The notes beneath the pieces are model-generated. The model had not been told where the DNA came from. It worked only from the letters and a program-made list of their open reading frames with translations, and ran no database searches. From Talaromyces rugulosus (taxonomy: Eukaryota > Ascomycota > Eurotiomycetes > Eurotiales > Trichocomaceae): a DNA stretch of 64,000 nucleotides. A program made the translations under genes and the position numbers. Of this stretch, positions 53,814-64,000 are shown in pieces. Every line of letters starts with the position of its first letter. The first letter of the stretch is position 1. The stretch is taken from NCBI RefSeq assembly GCF_013368755.1, contig NC_049561.1:1488001-1552000 (forward strand), written 5' to 3'.

Positions 53814-55160
53814 TTATGTCCCCCATATATCATCATCGTTCTTCACCATGTCATCCTCATGCAACACTCTGAGCCCATTACTCTTCTGCTGACGCCGTTT
53901 TTCGCGTTTTGTCACTAGCCGACTCGGCGTCAGAGGTGTAACAGGTGTAAACGGCATGTACGGACTATATGGTGTTGGCATGCCAGTGCGCGGCCCTCCC
54001 GGAACGTAAGCCGGACGTTCGAGGATCGTGGTCTTGGTCGGCGGCGCGCTCAGCGGAGGATTGAATTGCTGGCGGAATGGGAGGGCTGAAGCACTGTTGG
54101 GGTTGATGGTCAGCGGCGCCGGGGCATGTGGATGATGTGTCCGCGAGCTCGGGGGGCTGATGGGCTGCAGCGCAAAGCCCCGGGGGGTGTTGTTGTTGTT
54201 GCTGCCAGGTAGAGGAGCTGTTGGCGGTGGACCAGGGTTGTAGATTCGCGGTGACAGTGGTTGGCTGTCCTGGAAAGTTGCCGTTCGCACGGCTTCGGGC
54301 GATTTGACGGGAGGAGAGATGGGTAGTTCTCGCACTGAGCGCGGGGATTTGAGTTTGTTTGCGCTGGCAGAGGACAGTCGAGAAGGGTTGAAGATGGACA
54401 GGTTTGAAATCCTGGACAGGCGCTGGCTAGTGCGCGATTTGTTTGTTGCTGTGCTTCCCTGTCGAGGGGAGAGGGGAGCCTGGTATTGATACTGTGGTGG
54501 TGGGAAGAGCTGAGGGCTCTGAATAGGAGGAGGTTCCACGGGGGACATGGGAGACATGGCCTCTTTCTCGCCAATGACGGGCGACGACTTGGCCGAAGCC
54601 TTTTTGGCATCGTGCTCCATGACAGCAGCATAGAGGATCTCCATTTCCTCCTGGGCACGGCGGCGGTCAGCGGAGACGACGCTTTCGTCGACGGTGGCGA
54701 TGCTGCTGCTGCTGTTCATCGAGGTGTGGCCTTTGTGGCCGTGGCTCTTTGACACACTAGACCACGACATATTCCAGCCACGGGGTTTGTCTGGGCTGGG
54801 GAAACTGGTGTCGCCGGTGACGCCGGAGATGGGGCTTGGATCAGTGCTCTCTCCGAACTTGTTGATGGGCTGTAGCATCACCACATCAAGCGAGCAGTTG
54901 GATGTCTGGACAGCTCTGCGCAGCCGTCTTCCAACAAACAGCAACAGGAAAACTACCAGAGCATCGAAGATGATGTAGCTGGCAACGATGCCTGCCACCT
55001 GCACAGGCAGCTGGTTAGACTCGTCGGGGGAGAACGCACGTCGCAGGTGGACCACGATAGACTGGTCGTCCTCGATCGGATGCGACGATACAAGATGCAA
55101 TAGAGAAAAAATCGAAACGATACCCAGGCTCACAAGAGGCGACCAGGGCGGGACAACCAT
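53814..55160 (-). CDS. Single-pass membrane protein with signal peptide, fungal conserved type
   Basis: I do not recognise a named family. 448 residues, single exon. N-terminal signal peptide (MVVPPWSPLVSLGIVSIFSLL then HLVSSHP), a short luminal or outer segment, and one membrane span near residues 55-77 (VAGIVASYIIFDALVVFLLLFV) followed by RRLRRA as a cytosolic stop. The rest is long, disordered and Pro/Ser-rich, with many SP motifs and an NNNN tract. The layout looks like a plasma-membrane sensor or anchor, but there is no catalytic domain. It converges on the cyclodeaminase gene. Confidence 0.7.
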   Translation of the reverse strand: MVVPPWSPLVSLGIVSIFSLLHLVSSHPIEDDQSIVVHLRRAFSPDESNQLPVQVAGIVASYIIFDALVVFLLLFVGRRLRRAVQTSNCSLDVVMLQPINKFGESTDPSPISGVTGDTSFPSPDKPRGWNMSWSSVSKSHGHKGHTSMNSSSSIATVDESVVSADRRRAQEEMEILYAAVMEHDAKKASAKSSPVIGEKEAMSPMSPVEPPPIQSPQLFPPPQYQYQAPLSPRQGSTATNKSRTSQRLSRISNLSIFNPSRLSSASANKLKSPRSVRELPISPPVKSPEAVRTATFQDSQPLSPRIYNPGPPPTAPLPGSNNNNTPRGFALQPISPPSSRTHHPHAPAPLTINPNSASALPFRQQFNPPLSAPPTKTTILERPAYVPGGPRTGMPTPYSPYMPFTPVTPLTPSRLVTKREKRRQQKSNGLRVLHEDDMVKNDDDIWGT

Positions 55161-56137
55161 ATTGCGACCGAAGCAGCAATGCTCACAGCCTTTTCACACA
55201 GGCATCTGGTATATATAGGATACGTACGGAGTACTCTAAGCGGGTGTGATGAACTCGTCAGGCACAGGATCTCCTGCTCCATCGCGCATCGCCCGGGAGG
55301 GGCAGTTATTATATCGATCCGGCATTGGGCGAAGGGTAGAAGCGCATGCAGCGAGTTGCAAGCAGAAAATGTGCTCAGAGTCGAGTTGCAGCGGGATGAT
55401 TGGCGGCCGGTCGGTGTGAAGAACTGCAGGGTGGCTGCAGCGTCCAGCCCGCCTCTGCCAATCGCCGTCCGCGGGGGTCTCGTGATCTTCGCAGGTTCAG
55501 CGGTAGCATCGCATCTGCGCGCGCTGGTTCGCTGGAGCCCTGCCAGGCGTGCATACTGTCACAGTGGATATTCTCATTCAGTCTGGCCTAAGTCGACTCT
55601 CTAGTTCAGTTCTACTCACTGGTCAGTGCTCACCACCGAATGTGATACACTAAGCGGAGCACCTAGGACTAAGCTTTACTCCCACTGCTATTATTGACTA
55701 AAAGTGTGTGATATGATAAGAACTCCTTGAGTCTACTCTATCCACCTGTGGCTGCCAGTGCAAGTAACTTAACTATCCTGTAAGTCTGTACTACTGTGAC
55801 TGCATAATCTGCTGAATATCTGTGATGTGATGTGATAGACCAGCCAATCGCAGGCCGGCGTTAAGCGCCCACGTGCACGGGCCAGGAGCTTCCATAAACT
55901 CAGACTGTTTCTGCCGTATTATTGGCTGTGGGAGAGCGGCCCGTTCCCAAAGTGGGGCGTGGCATTTTGCGCCAATCACATCATGCATCTGTTTCTATTT
56001 ATGCATTGAGCATATTTAGTACGCCGTATTAGTTGCAGTACTATTTGTAGTATTATTATTAATTGTACATACCAGCTGCGATGGTCTCTATGCTAGTGTG
56101 ATGATCATATACATGCTGCCCAATACGTGCTATTAGG
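55161..56137. other. Upstream region of the membrane-protein gene
   Basis: About 1 kb, with three CCAAT-type boxes near 55846-55975 in mixed orientation and a CCCACGTG core near 55868. No gene is seen. Confidence 0.5.
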
Positions 56138-57810
56138 TTATGCCCCCCTCCCCCATAGATCCTTCCAAAACTCCTTCAGCCCATACCCCTTGGAGCTATC
56201 TTCGTCATATACTCGCACCCGTTGATTGGCCTGCACAATATCCCCCATAATCCCACCGGACTCTTTACGCTGCGTCGACGATGACCGCACCTTGCTGCTC
56301 GTTCGAGAGACAATCTCATCTGCAAGTGAAGGCGCCACGTCCGCATAACATGTCCTGAGTTCACGCTCCAGATTCAAATAAGGTTTCTGTGCTAGACGCG
56401 GAGCTTGGAGGTTATATGATCTGGTCAAATCATTGAGAGTCTTGATCTGTAGTTCGTGCCACCCGCGTTCAATGGCCATGTAGTCCGGATCTCGCAGCGG
56501 GGCTAGCTGCGGCAATGATGTGTCTTCGCCGGATGGCTCTGCCTGTTCTGCGCTTGATATTGGATTCTGTTGATCCTGGCCGACGGGCAGTGAAGTGGCA
56601 GCTAACTGGCCATCATGACTGATCTGTGAGAATGAAGGTTCCCTGGCATTCCCCGTTTCTGGAGAAGCAAATGAAGCCTCTAGCCGACTCTTTTCAGCTA
56701 AGCGGGTCTCGGCCAATGCATAGGCTCGAGCTCTTGTTTGCTGTTGCTGTAATGAGCCTCCTTTGCTGGCAATGACTCTCGCCGCATGCCTTCGCCACCC
56801 CGTGCGCAGACGTTGTCGGAACCGGTCAATTTCCCGAGCAAGTTCCTGTTGCTTTTCTATCCATGGCGGGACAATCTCCTGCTTCTGGATAATCTTATTC
56901 ATAAAATACTCCGTCGTATCAATAAAAGGGCTATTCGCGTTGTGGTCGGTTTGCGTATGCTTGCCTTTTCCTCGCGGCAGGTTCTTGAACTGGCCCCGAG
57001 CAATGGCGTCCTCGATCCTCTCGTTTGCCAGCGAGGTCAACCCTTGTATGGACATGGGGAGCGACCGAGCACCAGGCTCAAACCGCGATCGAAACTCGCT
57101 TCGCATGGCCTCTCGCTCTTCGTCCGATAGCCCGGCGCTCTGGCTGAGAGTGTATGTGTTTGTGCGGTCACGAGCGCTAGCGAGACGACGGCCGGTTGAT
57201 TCACGGGTTTTGGGCGCAGGCTTCAAGTTGACGACGGGTAGTGTGGGTTTAGGGATTTGGTATGGAACGCGCATCGGCTTTTTGCTATCGTCGAGCATTC
57301 TCAATGCAGTATCGTGAATACTTTCGGTCTCGCGCCACGGCGTCGCACCCGCAATATCCTGTGTGCCCTTTCCTGCGCTGGCCTGTAATTTGTTAGATCT
57401 CGATTAATGAATTAATCCCAAGAGTAATTATTTACCGGCATATTCGCCACCGAAAATGCCCCCGCATGTTCGCTCCTAAACGTGCTCGTCTTGATTTTCT
57501 CCTCCAATTGTGCCTTCAGGTCATCTGAAAACCCCGCTGCCTCTATATTTTTCCGCGCTGAACGTCCACCTTCCAAAAGAGCCTCTTCGGTCATCTCAGA
57601 CAGCCTGCGCGACAGAGCACCTTCCTCCTTCACTTCACCAGTTGCAGATTCATTATCGTTCGGGGCTCCATTTTCTCGGGGTGGCGGATGAGACGAGAAA
57701 GACCGTTGGTGTGGTGGCGCGCCGTCACCCAGTAAAAGACATCGCCTGCCTGGGATTCCGGAGGCGTGTATACTGTTAGAAAGCGCAAAGCTGCGAGCAA
57801 AACTCATCAT
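56138..57810 (-). CDS. DUF1992 / DNAJC28-like mitochondrial protein
   Basis: Carries the DUF1992 domain found in human DNAJC28 and bacterial relatives; I see no J domain. Minus-strand exons are 57810-57436 and 57382-56138 (53-bp intron); 539 residues. Seen: Ser/Arg-rich likely mitochondrial presequence (MMSFARSFALSNSIHASG), a disordered acidic stretch, then DUF1992 with ANERIEDAIARGQFKNLPRG, TEYFMNKIIQKQEIVPPWIE, and an ELAREIDRFRQRLRTGW helix, near residues 255-345. A late block (LNDLTRSYNLQAPRLAQKPY, ELRTCYADVAPSLADEIV) is also family-like. The start is the first ATG in the frame. It is divergent with the mS37 gene across 243 bases. Confidence 0.85.
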
Positions 57811-58053
57811 GCGACTCCTAAGAGCGTAGCGTGCCGTCTCTCCGAAAGACACAACGAGCGAGGTTTATCCATGAGTTCAAAGAACAGTATAAACACCGAA
57901 GCTAGTGCTTATATCCGGTCCTCTCAAGTCGCAGGAACGGCTTACATAAGACGCATCATTTCTTGGCAAACGCTAGAGCCCTTTTTCCCTGAAGCCAGCG
58001 ACAATTCTCCGTAAAGCGAGCGCAAGCTGCGATCAAAGAAGACCACAATCACA
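57811..58053. promoter_or_regulatory. Short divergent promoter, DUF1992 gene and mS37 gene
   Basis: 243 bases between two mitochondrial-protein genes transcribed apart. They may share control; no motif is decisive. Confidence 0.6.
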
Positions 58054-58514
58054 ATGCCTGCCAAAGGTGCTTCGACGCGCTTGAACCCGGTGCGGTTGCA
58101 GACAATCCAGCATCTGCGAGTGCGACGTCCGAATCAGCAGCAGCAAAACACGTGCGCAACGATCATGTCTTCGATGCTGAGTACGTCTTTCTTTGCCTTG
58201 GGGACACTGTTGTGCATCAATTGATTGATTGTTTGCTAATTTTTTTTTTAAAAATTACAGACTGCTGGGCTTCCGCTGGACATAGCAACGAAGGCTGCAC
58301 AGGTCTGGAAGAAGCACTCAAATCATGCATGGATGAACGGGTGCGTACAGCCATTCTCTCCCTCTTACTCTCTATCTCCTGTTAAGTCCATATGCTAACC
58401 TGTCTGCCCCTACAGAAAGGCAACGCTGCCCAATCAAACTCCGTCAACTACCACCTCATGAGAATGTTCCCCAAGGTGTCCGGGCCTCGCAAGCGGGAGG
58501 GCCGTCTGAAGTAA
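58054..58514 (+). CDS. mrp10: Mitochondrial small-subunit ribosomal protein mS37 (Mrp10)
   Basis: CHCH-fold ribosomal protein of the mitochondrial small subunit, imported through Mia40. Exons 58054-58180, 58261-58340 and 58416-58514 (introns 80 and 75 bp); 101 residues. Seen: twin CX9C motif, C-ATIMSSMLN-C and C-TGLEEALKS-C, and a basic N-terminus (STRLNPVRLQTIQHLRVRRP) plus the end FPKVSGPRKREGRLK typical of Mrp10. The first Cys pair is split by intron 1 and the second lies in exon 2. It shares a 243-base divergent promoter with the DNAJC28-like gene. Confidence 0.92.
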
Positions 58515-58813
58515 AAGAATTTTGTGGATATTTTACGCTGTCGCATACAATGGGAGTTTGGGAATAAATTTTTAAAGTGACCTATTGTCGTCGATCTCCT
58601 TTCATATATCGTCTTATACCACTAGCATGATTTCCCGGCTATCCGAACGATTTCTCGAATGCGGTGTATGATTATCGGGGGAAGGGAACTTATTGTACAA
58701 TATATTGATATCTAGATTCATTGCAGTCCCTTTGACAGAGCCTTTTCTTTTGTAAAGGAATTCTCTGCTCGAATCCTGATCTATGTCTATTACCAAAGTG
58801 TCCTATGTATTCA

Positions 58814-59681
58814 TTACGGAAACGCCATGCCGGCATAGAGCGCCGGTTCATTGATGCTATGATGTTGGTAGCTGGCAGTATAGGTAAGTATACGACTTGT
58901 TTAGAGAGAACTTCTTTAACACACCTGAGAACACCAATCCCGCCAGGTGGAAGCATCAACGACAACGGGAACTCCATGGGATACCCCAGCCATCGCTTGA
59001 CAAAAGCTCTCAGCAGATGGCCATGGGCCACCAGGACGACATCCGCTGGTCCGGGCTCGCCGTGCATGTGGTTTTGTTGAATGGATTTGATTTCCTTGAC
59101 CAGATCATCCAGTCGGTCTGTTACCTGCTGTGCCGACCTGATATTCAATCGGTCAATAACAAAACCCTTTGGGCTTGTGGTTCCAAAAAAAAAAGCAAAC
59201 TCACTCTCCATCCTCGCATCCATCCCTCCAAATATCCCAAGGTCTCTCTCCATCCAAGCCGTGTTCCTTTCTCAACGCGCGAATCTGGCTCGTAACCATA
59301 CCCTCATATTGTCCATAATCCCACTCGGCCAATCGCTCCGTAGTCGAAACCCTCGATGAATCCAGTTGCGACGAGAAGAGCAGCTCAAAAGTAGTCTGCG
59401 CTCTTTTCCTCGGACTGATAAAGACCTGTGCAATGTTAGAGGGGTCGATCGCCTTGCCTGCGCCGACGAGGATGTTGCCTGTGCCCTGGACTTGTGTAAC
59501 GCCCTGTGCGGTCAGGTCGAGTTCGGTGATGCCGGTGTATTGGCCGGATTTTGTCCATTCAGTTTCGCCTTGCCAATAAATAATGTTAGTTTTGTTGTTT
59601 GTTCAATGCTCTGTAAAGGGGAGAGGTTTTACCGTGGCGTGCAATGTAAACGCGGGGTGTCCCCGCATCTTTATCGGACAT
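58814..59681 (-). CDS. Shb17-like sedoheptulose-1,7-bisphosphatase (histidine phosphatase family)
   Basis: Phosphoglycerate-mutase-like histidine phosphatase. Yeast Shb17 acts in riboneogenesis. Minus-strand exons are 59681-59633, 59568-59205, 59137-58925 and 58856-58814; introns 64, 67 and 68 bp; 222 residues. Seen: catalytic RHG in VYIARHGETEWTKSGQYTG, SPRKRAQTTFELLF, RLAEWDYGQYEG, ERPWDIWRDGCEDGE, and the second catalytic His in VVLVAHGHLLRAF; PPGGIGVL and a short GMAFP end. The splice choice at exon 2-3 is fixed by the conserved frame. The Shb17 label comes from the SGQYTG/WRDGCE text; another family member is possible. Confidence 0.85.
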
Positions 59682-59948
59682 TTTTGAGAAAGATTTGGCT
59701 AGTGTTGTCAATTGAGAAGCTGCTGAAGAGCGTGCAATGGCTCTGTATTATCGAAAAATATCCAAGCTTGGTTGTCATAAATCCAAAAGAATATGCAAAA
59801 ACTGAATTCTACTCCAGCTGGTATCATCGGAGGGGTAGTTCCATTCCCTTTTGGGTTCCGGTAAGAGCCGACACACACCCAGGAAAAGTAAGCCATGAAA
59901 GAATGCATTAAATAGGCTAAATTGATATCTTATTCTGACTTTTTTAAA

Positions 59949-61661
59949 TTATATATGTTGAAACTCGAGAATCAATTTGTTGCTCGTCGGCCTGACAGTG
60001 TAGGCGTCAATGGCCTCGATGCCGTCATCGTCGACAATGCTTGTTGTAAAATTGCTATAGATTACAGCTGTAACTAGCTTCATTTCTGTAGGGTAGAATG
60101 GTTAGCTTTGGTACTCAATGTACCTTCATTAAAAAAAGTTGACCTGCGTTTATCCACATACCTTGAAGAGCAAGATTACTCCCCACGCACATCCGTCCAC
60201 CACTACCAAAAGCCCAGAACCATCTCCGCATTTCCTCCATCTCAGGAGAATGGCCATCCTTGAGCCATCGCCGTGGCTCCCAACTCTCCGGATCAGGGAA
60301 GACATCCGGATTCCGGTGAAGAGAGTATGCCTGCGCATTGACTCTCACGTTTGGCGGGATATTGTCGTAATTGGCTAGTGATGTTGGCGGTGAAGGAGTA
60401 ACTCGTGGCTGTATGCCTGGAATCGGGGCATGAAGGCGAAGTGTCTCCATGATAATACCCTGCAAAAGAGGCAGTGCATCAATGTCTTTGGCGCTCGGAA
60501 GCACCAGCTCAGATTCCGATGCTGGAGGACTCGTGATCGGAGGGGAGAGCGTTTGCAGCTCTTTGCGCAAGTCGTTTTGGATTTCAGGATGTTTGGAAAG
60601 CTCCCAGTAGAGATAAGTAAGTCCGACTGCACTCGTCTCGTGCCCCGCGGTGAGTTGGTCGTACATCTCACAAGCAATGTCAATTCTTTGTTGCTCGTAG
60701 GCTTGGGAATTGGCCTCTGGATCTTCCTTTTGCAAGTGAAGATGCTTCATCATTGAGTTTTTGAGCTGCTTGTACGCGGTAGGCTCAATCTCAGGATCCG
60801 TCGAAGCAACAGATTTATTAGCTTTGTCACAGAGATCCAAATTCCATTCATCCATTACATTGCCTGCATCTTGACACCACTTTGGGATGACAGGTATTCC
60901 AATGGCTTGGCTAAGGGGGATAAGACTGGGAACTTCTTGGTAGTAAAACTCAAACGGCTTTCTGCATTGATAGTTATGGAGGATATGCTTCCGGAACGGG
61001 ACGTCTTGGAGCAAGTTGCTCGCATTTCGCAGGCCATACAGGTAGGCGGAAACAAAGTCCATTGTCAATGACGAGTTGAGCTCATGAACATCAATCGACT
61101 GTTTTGAAGACGCGGCCTCTGCTAAAATCGGCAAGAACCTGTCATGGATCACCGTCTTGGAGATGCGCTTTAGATTTGGTGACGACTGGAGGTATGACTT
61201 GGAGTATATATTGGACAGCATCCGTTTCCGAGTAGCATGCTCTTTGCTTCCGGTCATGGTGAACATACTGAATGTGCTAGGAATACCATTAGTCTTGCTG
61301 GTTGCACTCTCAGTAAACAGAGAACTTACTTGAGCGCGCCAAACACCCTCGGATACCAGTCATGCTTCTCAAAACCGCCGCTATACACAGTCTTGATTCC
61401 GCCCTCCACGCAGTTGACGGAGATTTCCGACGGCCCCAATCTCACAATTGGGCCCAATTTTGTATGTGCTGCATGGATGGTCCGGTTATTTTGCTCCCTG
61501 TAGCGTTTCCAAATAATCCAGGCTGGAGAAATAGGAGCCGTAAAATGAGCATTCGGAATCTTTGCCAGCGGTGACAAAAACGCCGGGTATATGATATATT
61601 GATATACCAAGCATGATAAGGCAATGCCGATTCCAATACCCGTGAACCATGTCACTGCCAT
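59949..61661 (-). CDS. Cytochrome P450 monooxygenase
   Basis: Heme-thiolate monooxygenase with an N-terminal ER anchor (WFTGIGIGIALSCLVYQYII). Minus-strand exons are 61661-61330, 61276-60162 and 60085-59949; introns 53 and 76 bp; 527 residues. Seen: I-helix oxygen motif LTAGHETSAVGL, ExxR in METLRLHAPI, PRVTPSPP, and the heme loop FGSGGRMCVGSNLALQ with the axial Cys near residue 475. The substrate and CYP family cannot be read from the sequence. It is not in a biosynthetic cluster here; neighbours are an F-box gene and the sugar bisphosphatase. Confidence 0.93.
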
Positions 61662-62192
61662 CCTCGCGGTCGTTTCCTATACCACGAGCGACTTTGTAGC
61701 ACCCAATTTCTTGTAAAACAGAAGAAACACTCCGTTGGGAAGTTTGATAAAGTTGTGCCTGCAGTCACGAGGTACTCCCCCCCTCGCCCCCGCACGATTG
61801 GCCGAGATCGCCGCGTTATCGATAAGGCACACAACAATGACGTTCCACTATCAGCCGAGCAGTTACTAATAATCCTGCTAACTGTGGCTGACTGCTGAAC
61901 ATTATTAGCTCTTGTATTATTCGCAGGAAGCTAGCAGCATATATTGAATTTCAATTGGCTGTTGGTCGCCACAGCTCAACACACACACAAATCCACCTGT
62001 TGCCTCCGATCTTATGCCGCCGCGGGCGATCAACGAAGCTGGCGCCTAGATGATATTTTCAACATCATTTTCATAGAAACTCGACCTCACATGGACCCTA
62101 CAGCTGAGAAGCACCTCTATATTTTTTCATCTCCAGTCATTCTGGATAGTGACGACCCAAGTCGTTGCACACCATTCGCAATATAAAAAGAC
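61662..62192. other. Divergent region, P450 and F-box genes
   Basis: About 530 bases between divergent starts. No gene or decisive motif is seen. Confidence 0.5.
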
Positions 62193-64000
62193 ATGTTGGC
62201 AGACCTACCGTCAGAAATCATATACCACATCGCACTATACCTGCCCGTAGCAAGTTCCCTCACTCATCTAGCGCAGACATGCCGCCGTTTGCACGATATT
62301 GTCTCCGCGGATGCAATCTTCCGAGCCTTTGTCCAAAGCCGGTTTTCGCCATCGGTTGAAGGAATCCCTCCCTTCTGGAAAGATGTGTCGCAGGCCCTCA
62401 CTTCGCGGTCGCGAGCTCTAGATAAATGTGCAATCATTGCTCGTTTTATGCTGCCTTCGCCCGACGTGAAAGTGGTCGGTATAGACCAACCGACTCGACA
62501 CGACCGTCCAACAATCGGATACCGGCCCTGTTTAGACAGCTATGAGGTTTGGACCGGCGGACGCTGGGAAGACCGAGAAGAAGTCCTTGCTTGGGGGGCG
62601 GCAGAGAAAATTTTTCTAAGAATTAGGAGCACTGGAAACTCGGCCGATGAGAAATGGCTACGCTTTAATGACCTGGAGGATGTGAGCAGCCATGACGATA
62701 TCCGCAGTGTCCATCTATTGCGACCAAACCACCCGGGGAAGACTGCTGGGAACGAGCACATTATTTATGGCCGGGCCCGGGGTGACGTGGCTCACGTCGC
62801 CATAAATCCTGACGATGCTACTTATACGGTCCAACAAACCTTTGTTACCAACCGAACAGAAGTCCATAGTCTTGATTTAAGTCCCGGACCAGCACCGATT
62901 CTCGCCATACACAACGCAAGTGACTCTATCTCTCTCTATCGAACGGTGACAGAGGATTCCCAAGTGAGCTCATTTGCTTCTCTGAAAGGCGAGACGGAAG
63001 AAGGAACTCCTCGTCACTACTCCAAGTTTTTGTCTCCGACAAGGTTGGCTGTGGGATATGGAAAGAAGATCGATACTATAGCGGTCTCAGATATCGTGGA
63101 AGACCACATCTCGACATGCCGTGAGTTCTTTTTTTCCGACGACCCATTTGAAAGTAGACTATGGCCACAGAGAAAGGCACGTGTAGGAGCTATTACGCCG
63201 CTTAGCGTGGATATGAATGGGGAAAATGCGCACGGAGAAGTCTTTCTCGCCGGCTGGGGGAATAGTAGGGTGAGGTATGTAAAATTCTAGTTGCAACTAG
63301 TGGGAACACTTTTTCTCACTGACGATATTCAGACTGCATGATCTCCGATCGCCGAGAATGTATGAGCGAGAATACATAGATGTGATGGATAGCAACCCGA
63401 TATACTGCATCCAGCCCGTCAACAACCGGTTTCTCGTCGGCGCAGGTGCCGAAGCAATTATCAACATATTCGATCTCAGGATGCAAAACGCTTACAGCCA
63501 TTTTGATGCAAAGCTGTCCGAGCATAATAATCAAGCAAAGCCCAAAGGAGGCGAGTATTCCTGCTTTCTATCCCATCAACCCCCTGGAGAGTCGAGGAAA
63601 CGATACGCCTTATACCGCGGTCCAATCTACACCATGTCCTCACCATCACCTACTTCATCAACCATATACACAGGCATACTTAAGGGTGTCATGCGTCTGA
63701 ACCTTGGTTCCACCGATGATTTGCTCGGCAGTAGCAGCAACTGGTATCAAAACCATCTAGACCTAACTGTTGACGACATAAATCAGAATCCCAGCTCTGC
63801 GCCGTCCCCAATCGGAGACGTCAAAATCATGGGGCTTTCTGGCTATGAGCGACCTAGCCCGGAAGCCAAAAGCGTTAGCGCTAAATTGAGATCTCAGGTT
63901 CCATTTTGCAGTATTAGCGAAACTGACAGACTTAGAGAAAGTGAGACTGGATGGGATCGGCGTTGGAGAAGAGTCGACGAGAATCAATCTTGGCGATCTC
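62193..64000 (+). CDS. F-box protein with WD-like repeat region, 3' partial
   Basis: Likely SCF ubiquitin-ligase adaptor. Exons 62193-63274 and 63333 to beyond the right edge (58-bp intron); the frame stays open to 64000. Seen: F-box MLADLPSEIIYHIALYLPVA then LAQTCRRLHDIVSADAIF at residues 1-40, followed by repeats suggestive of a beta-propeller (VHSLDLSPGPAPILAIHNASD, PTRLAVGYGKKIDTIAV, GEVFLAGWGNSRVRLHDLRS, RFLVGAGAEAIINIFDLR). The repeats are loose, so WD assignment is moderate. It starts at the first ATG and diverges from the P450 gene. Confidence 0.85.

Noticed and set aside
59949..61661. P450 as part of a secondary-metabolite cluster
   Set aside because: No synthase, transporter or pathway regulator lies nearby within the window.

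Overview
This window is nuclear DNA of a filamentous ascomycete, most likely a member of Eurotiales (Aspergillus/Penicillium-like). Evidence: split genes with short GT-AG introns (mostly 47-95 bp), gene spacing of a few hundred bases to 3 kb, no operons, and a fungal gene set: ERG2, Pcl-type cyclin, SidL-type siderophore acyltransferase, HUL4, NPR2, FMC1, mS37/Mrp10 and CTU1/NCS6. I found about 22 protein genes. I rebuilt intron-exon structures by hand, checking that reading phase is kept across every junction. I saw no rRNA, tRNA, CRISPR array or intact transposon.

Layout. 0-7 kb: 3' part of a group III G-protein alpha subunit with an abnormal G3 motif, then SAGA subunit Ada3/Ngg1 (+) converging on GATOR1/SEACIT subunit Npr2 (-). 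7-14 kb: an acidic protein I do not recognise (-), an Artemis/Pso2-type beta-CASP nuclease (+), and an FRG1 homologue (-). 14-27 kb, all minus strand: a zinc polyol dehydrogenase, a HECT E3 ligase (Hul4-like), ribosomal protein eL15 and a PSP1-domain protein. 29-37 kb: NFU1-type Fe-S scaffold (-) divergent from a HIT zinc-finger protein (+), then a RasGEF and an FMC1-like LYR protein (+).

37.7-41 kb is the only clearly non-housekeeping stretch. It is a degenerate zone with an LTR-like direct repeat, a 13-bp tandem repeat, an older duplication, a palindrome and possible gene relics. 41-54 kb: CTU1/NCS6 (-), ERG2 (-), a long 3.1-kb divergent gap, the PclA-like cyclin (+), a SidL-like hydroxyornithine acyltransferase (+) and an ornithine cyclodeaminase-like protein (+). 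54-64 kb: a single-pass membrane protein (-), a DUF1992/DNAJC28-like mitochondrial protein (-) divergent from mS37 (+), an Shb17-like sugar bisphosphatase (-), a cytochrome P450 (-) divergent from an F-box/WD-type protein that runs off the right edge (+).

Most neighbours do not form one pathway. Themes recur: nutrient and stress signalling (G-alpha, Npr2, RasGEF, Pcl cyclin), mitochondrial assembly (Nfu1, Fmc1, DNAJC28-like, mS37), and ornithine/iron metabolism (SidL next to ornithine cyclodeaminase). I did not find a clear new multi-gene system. The strongest unusual signals are the G-alpha whose catalytic Gln codon is Met, a strong hairpin in the oversized first intron of eL15, an in-frame skippable intron in NFU1, and the degenerate repeat zone.
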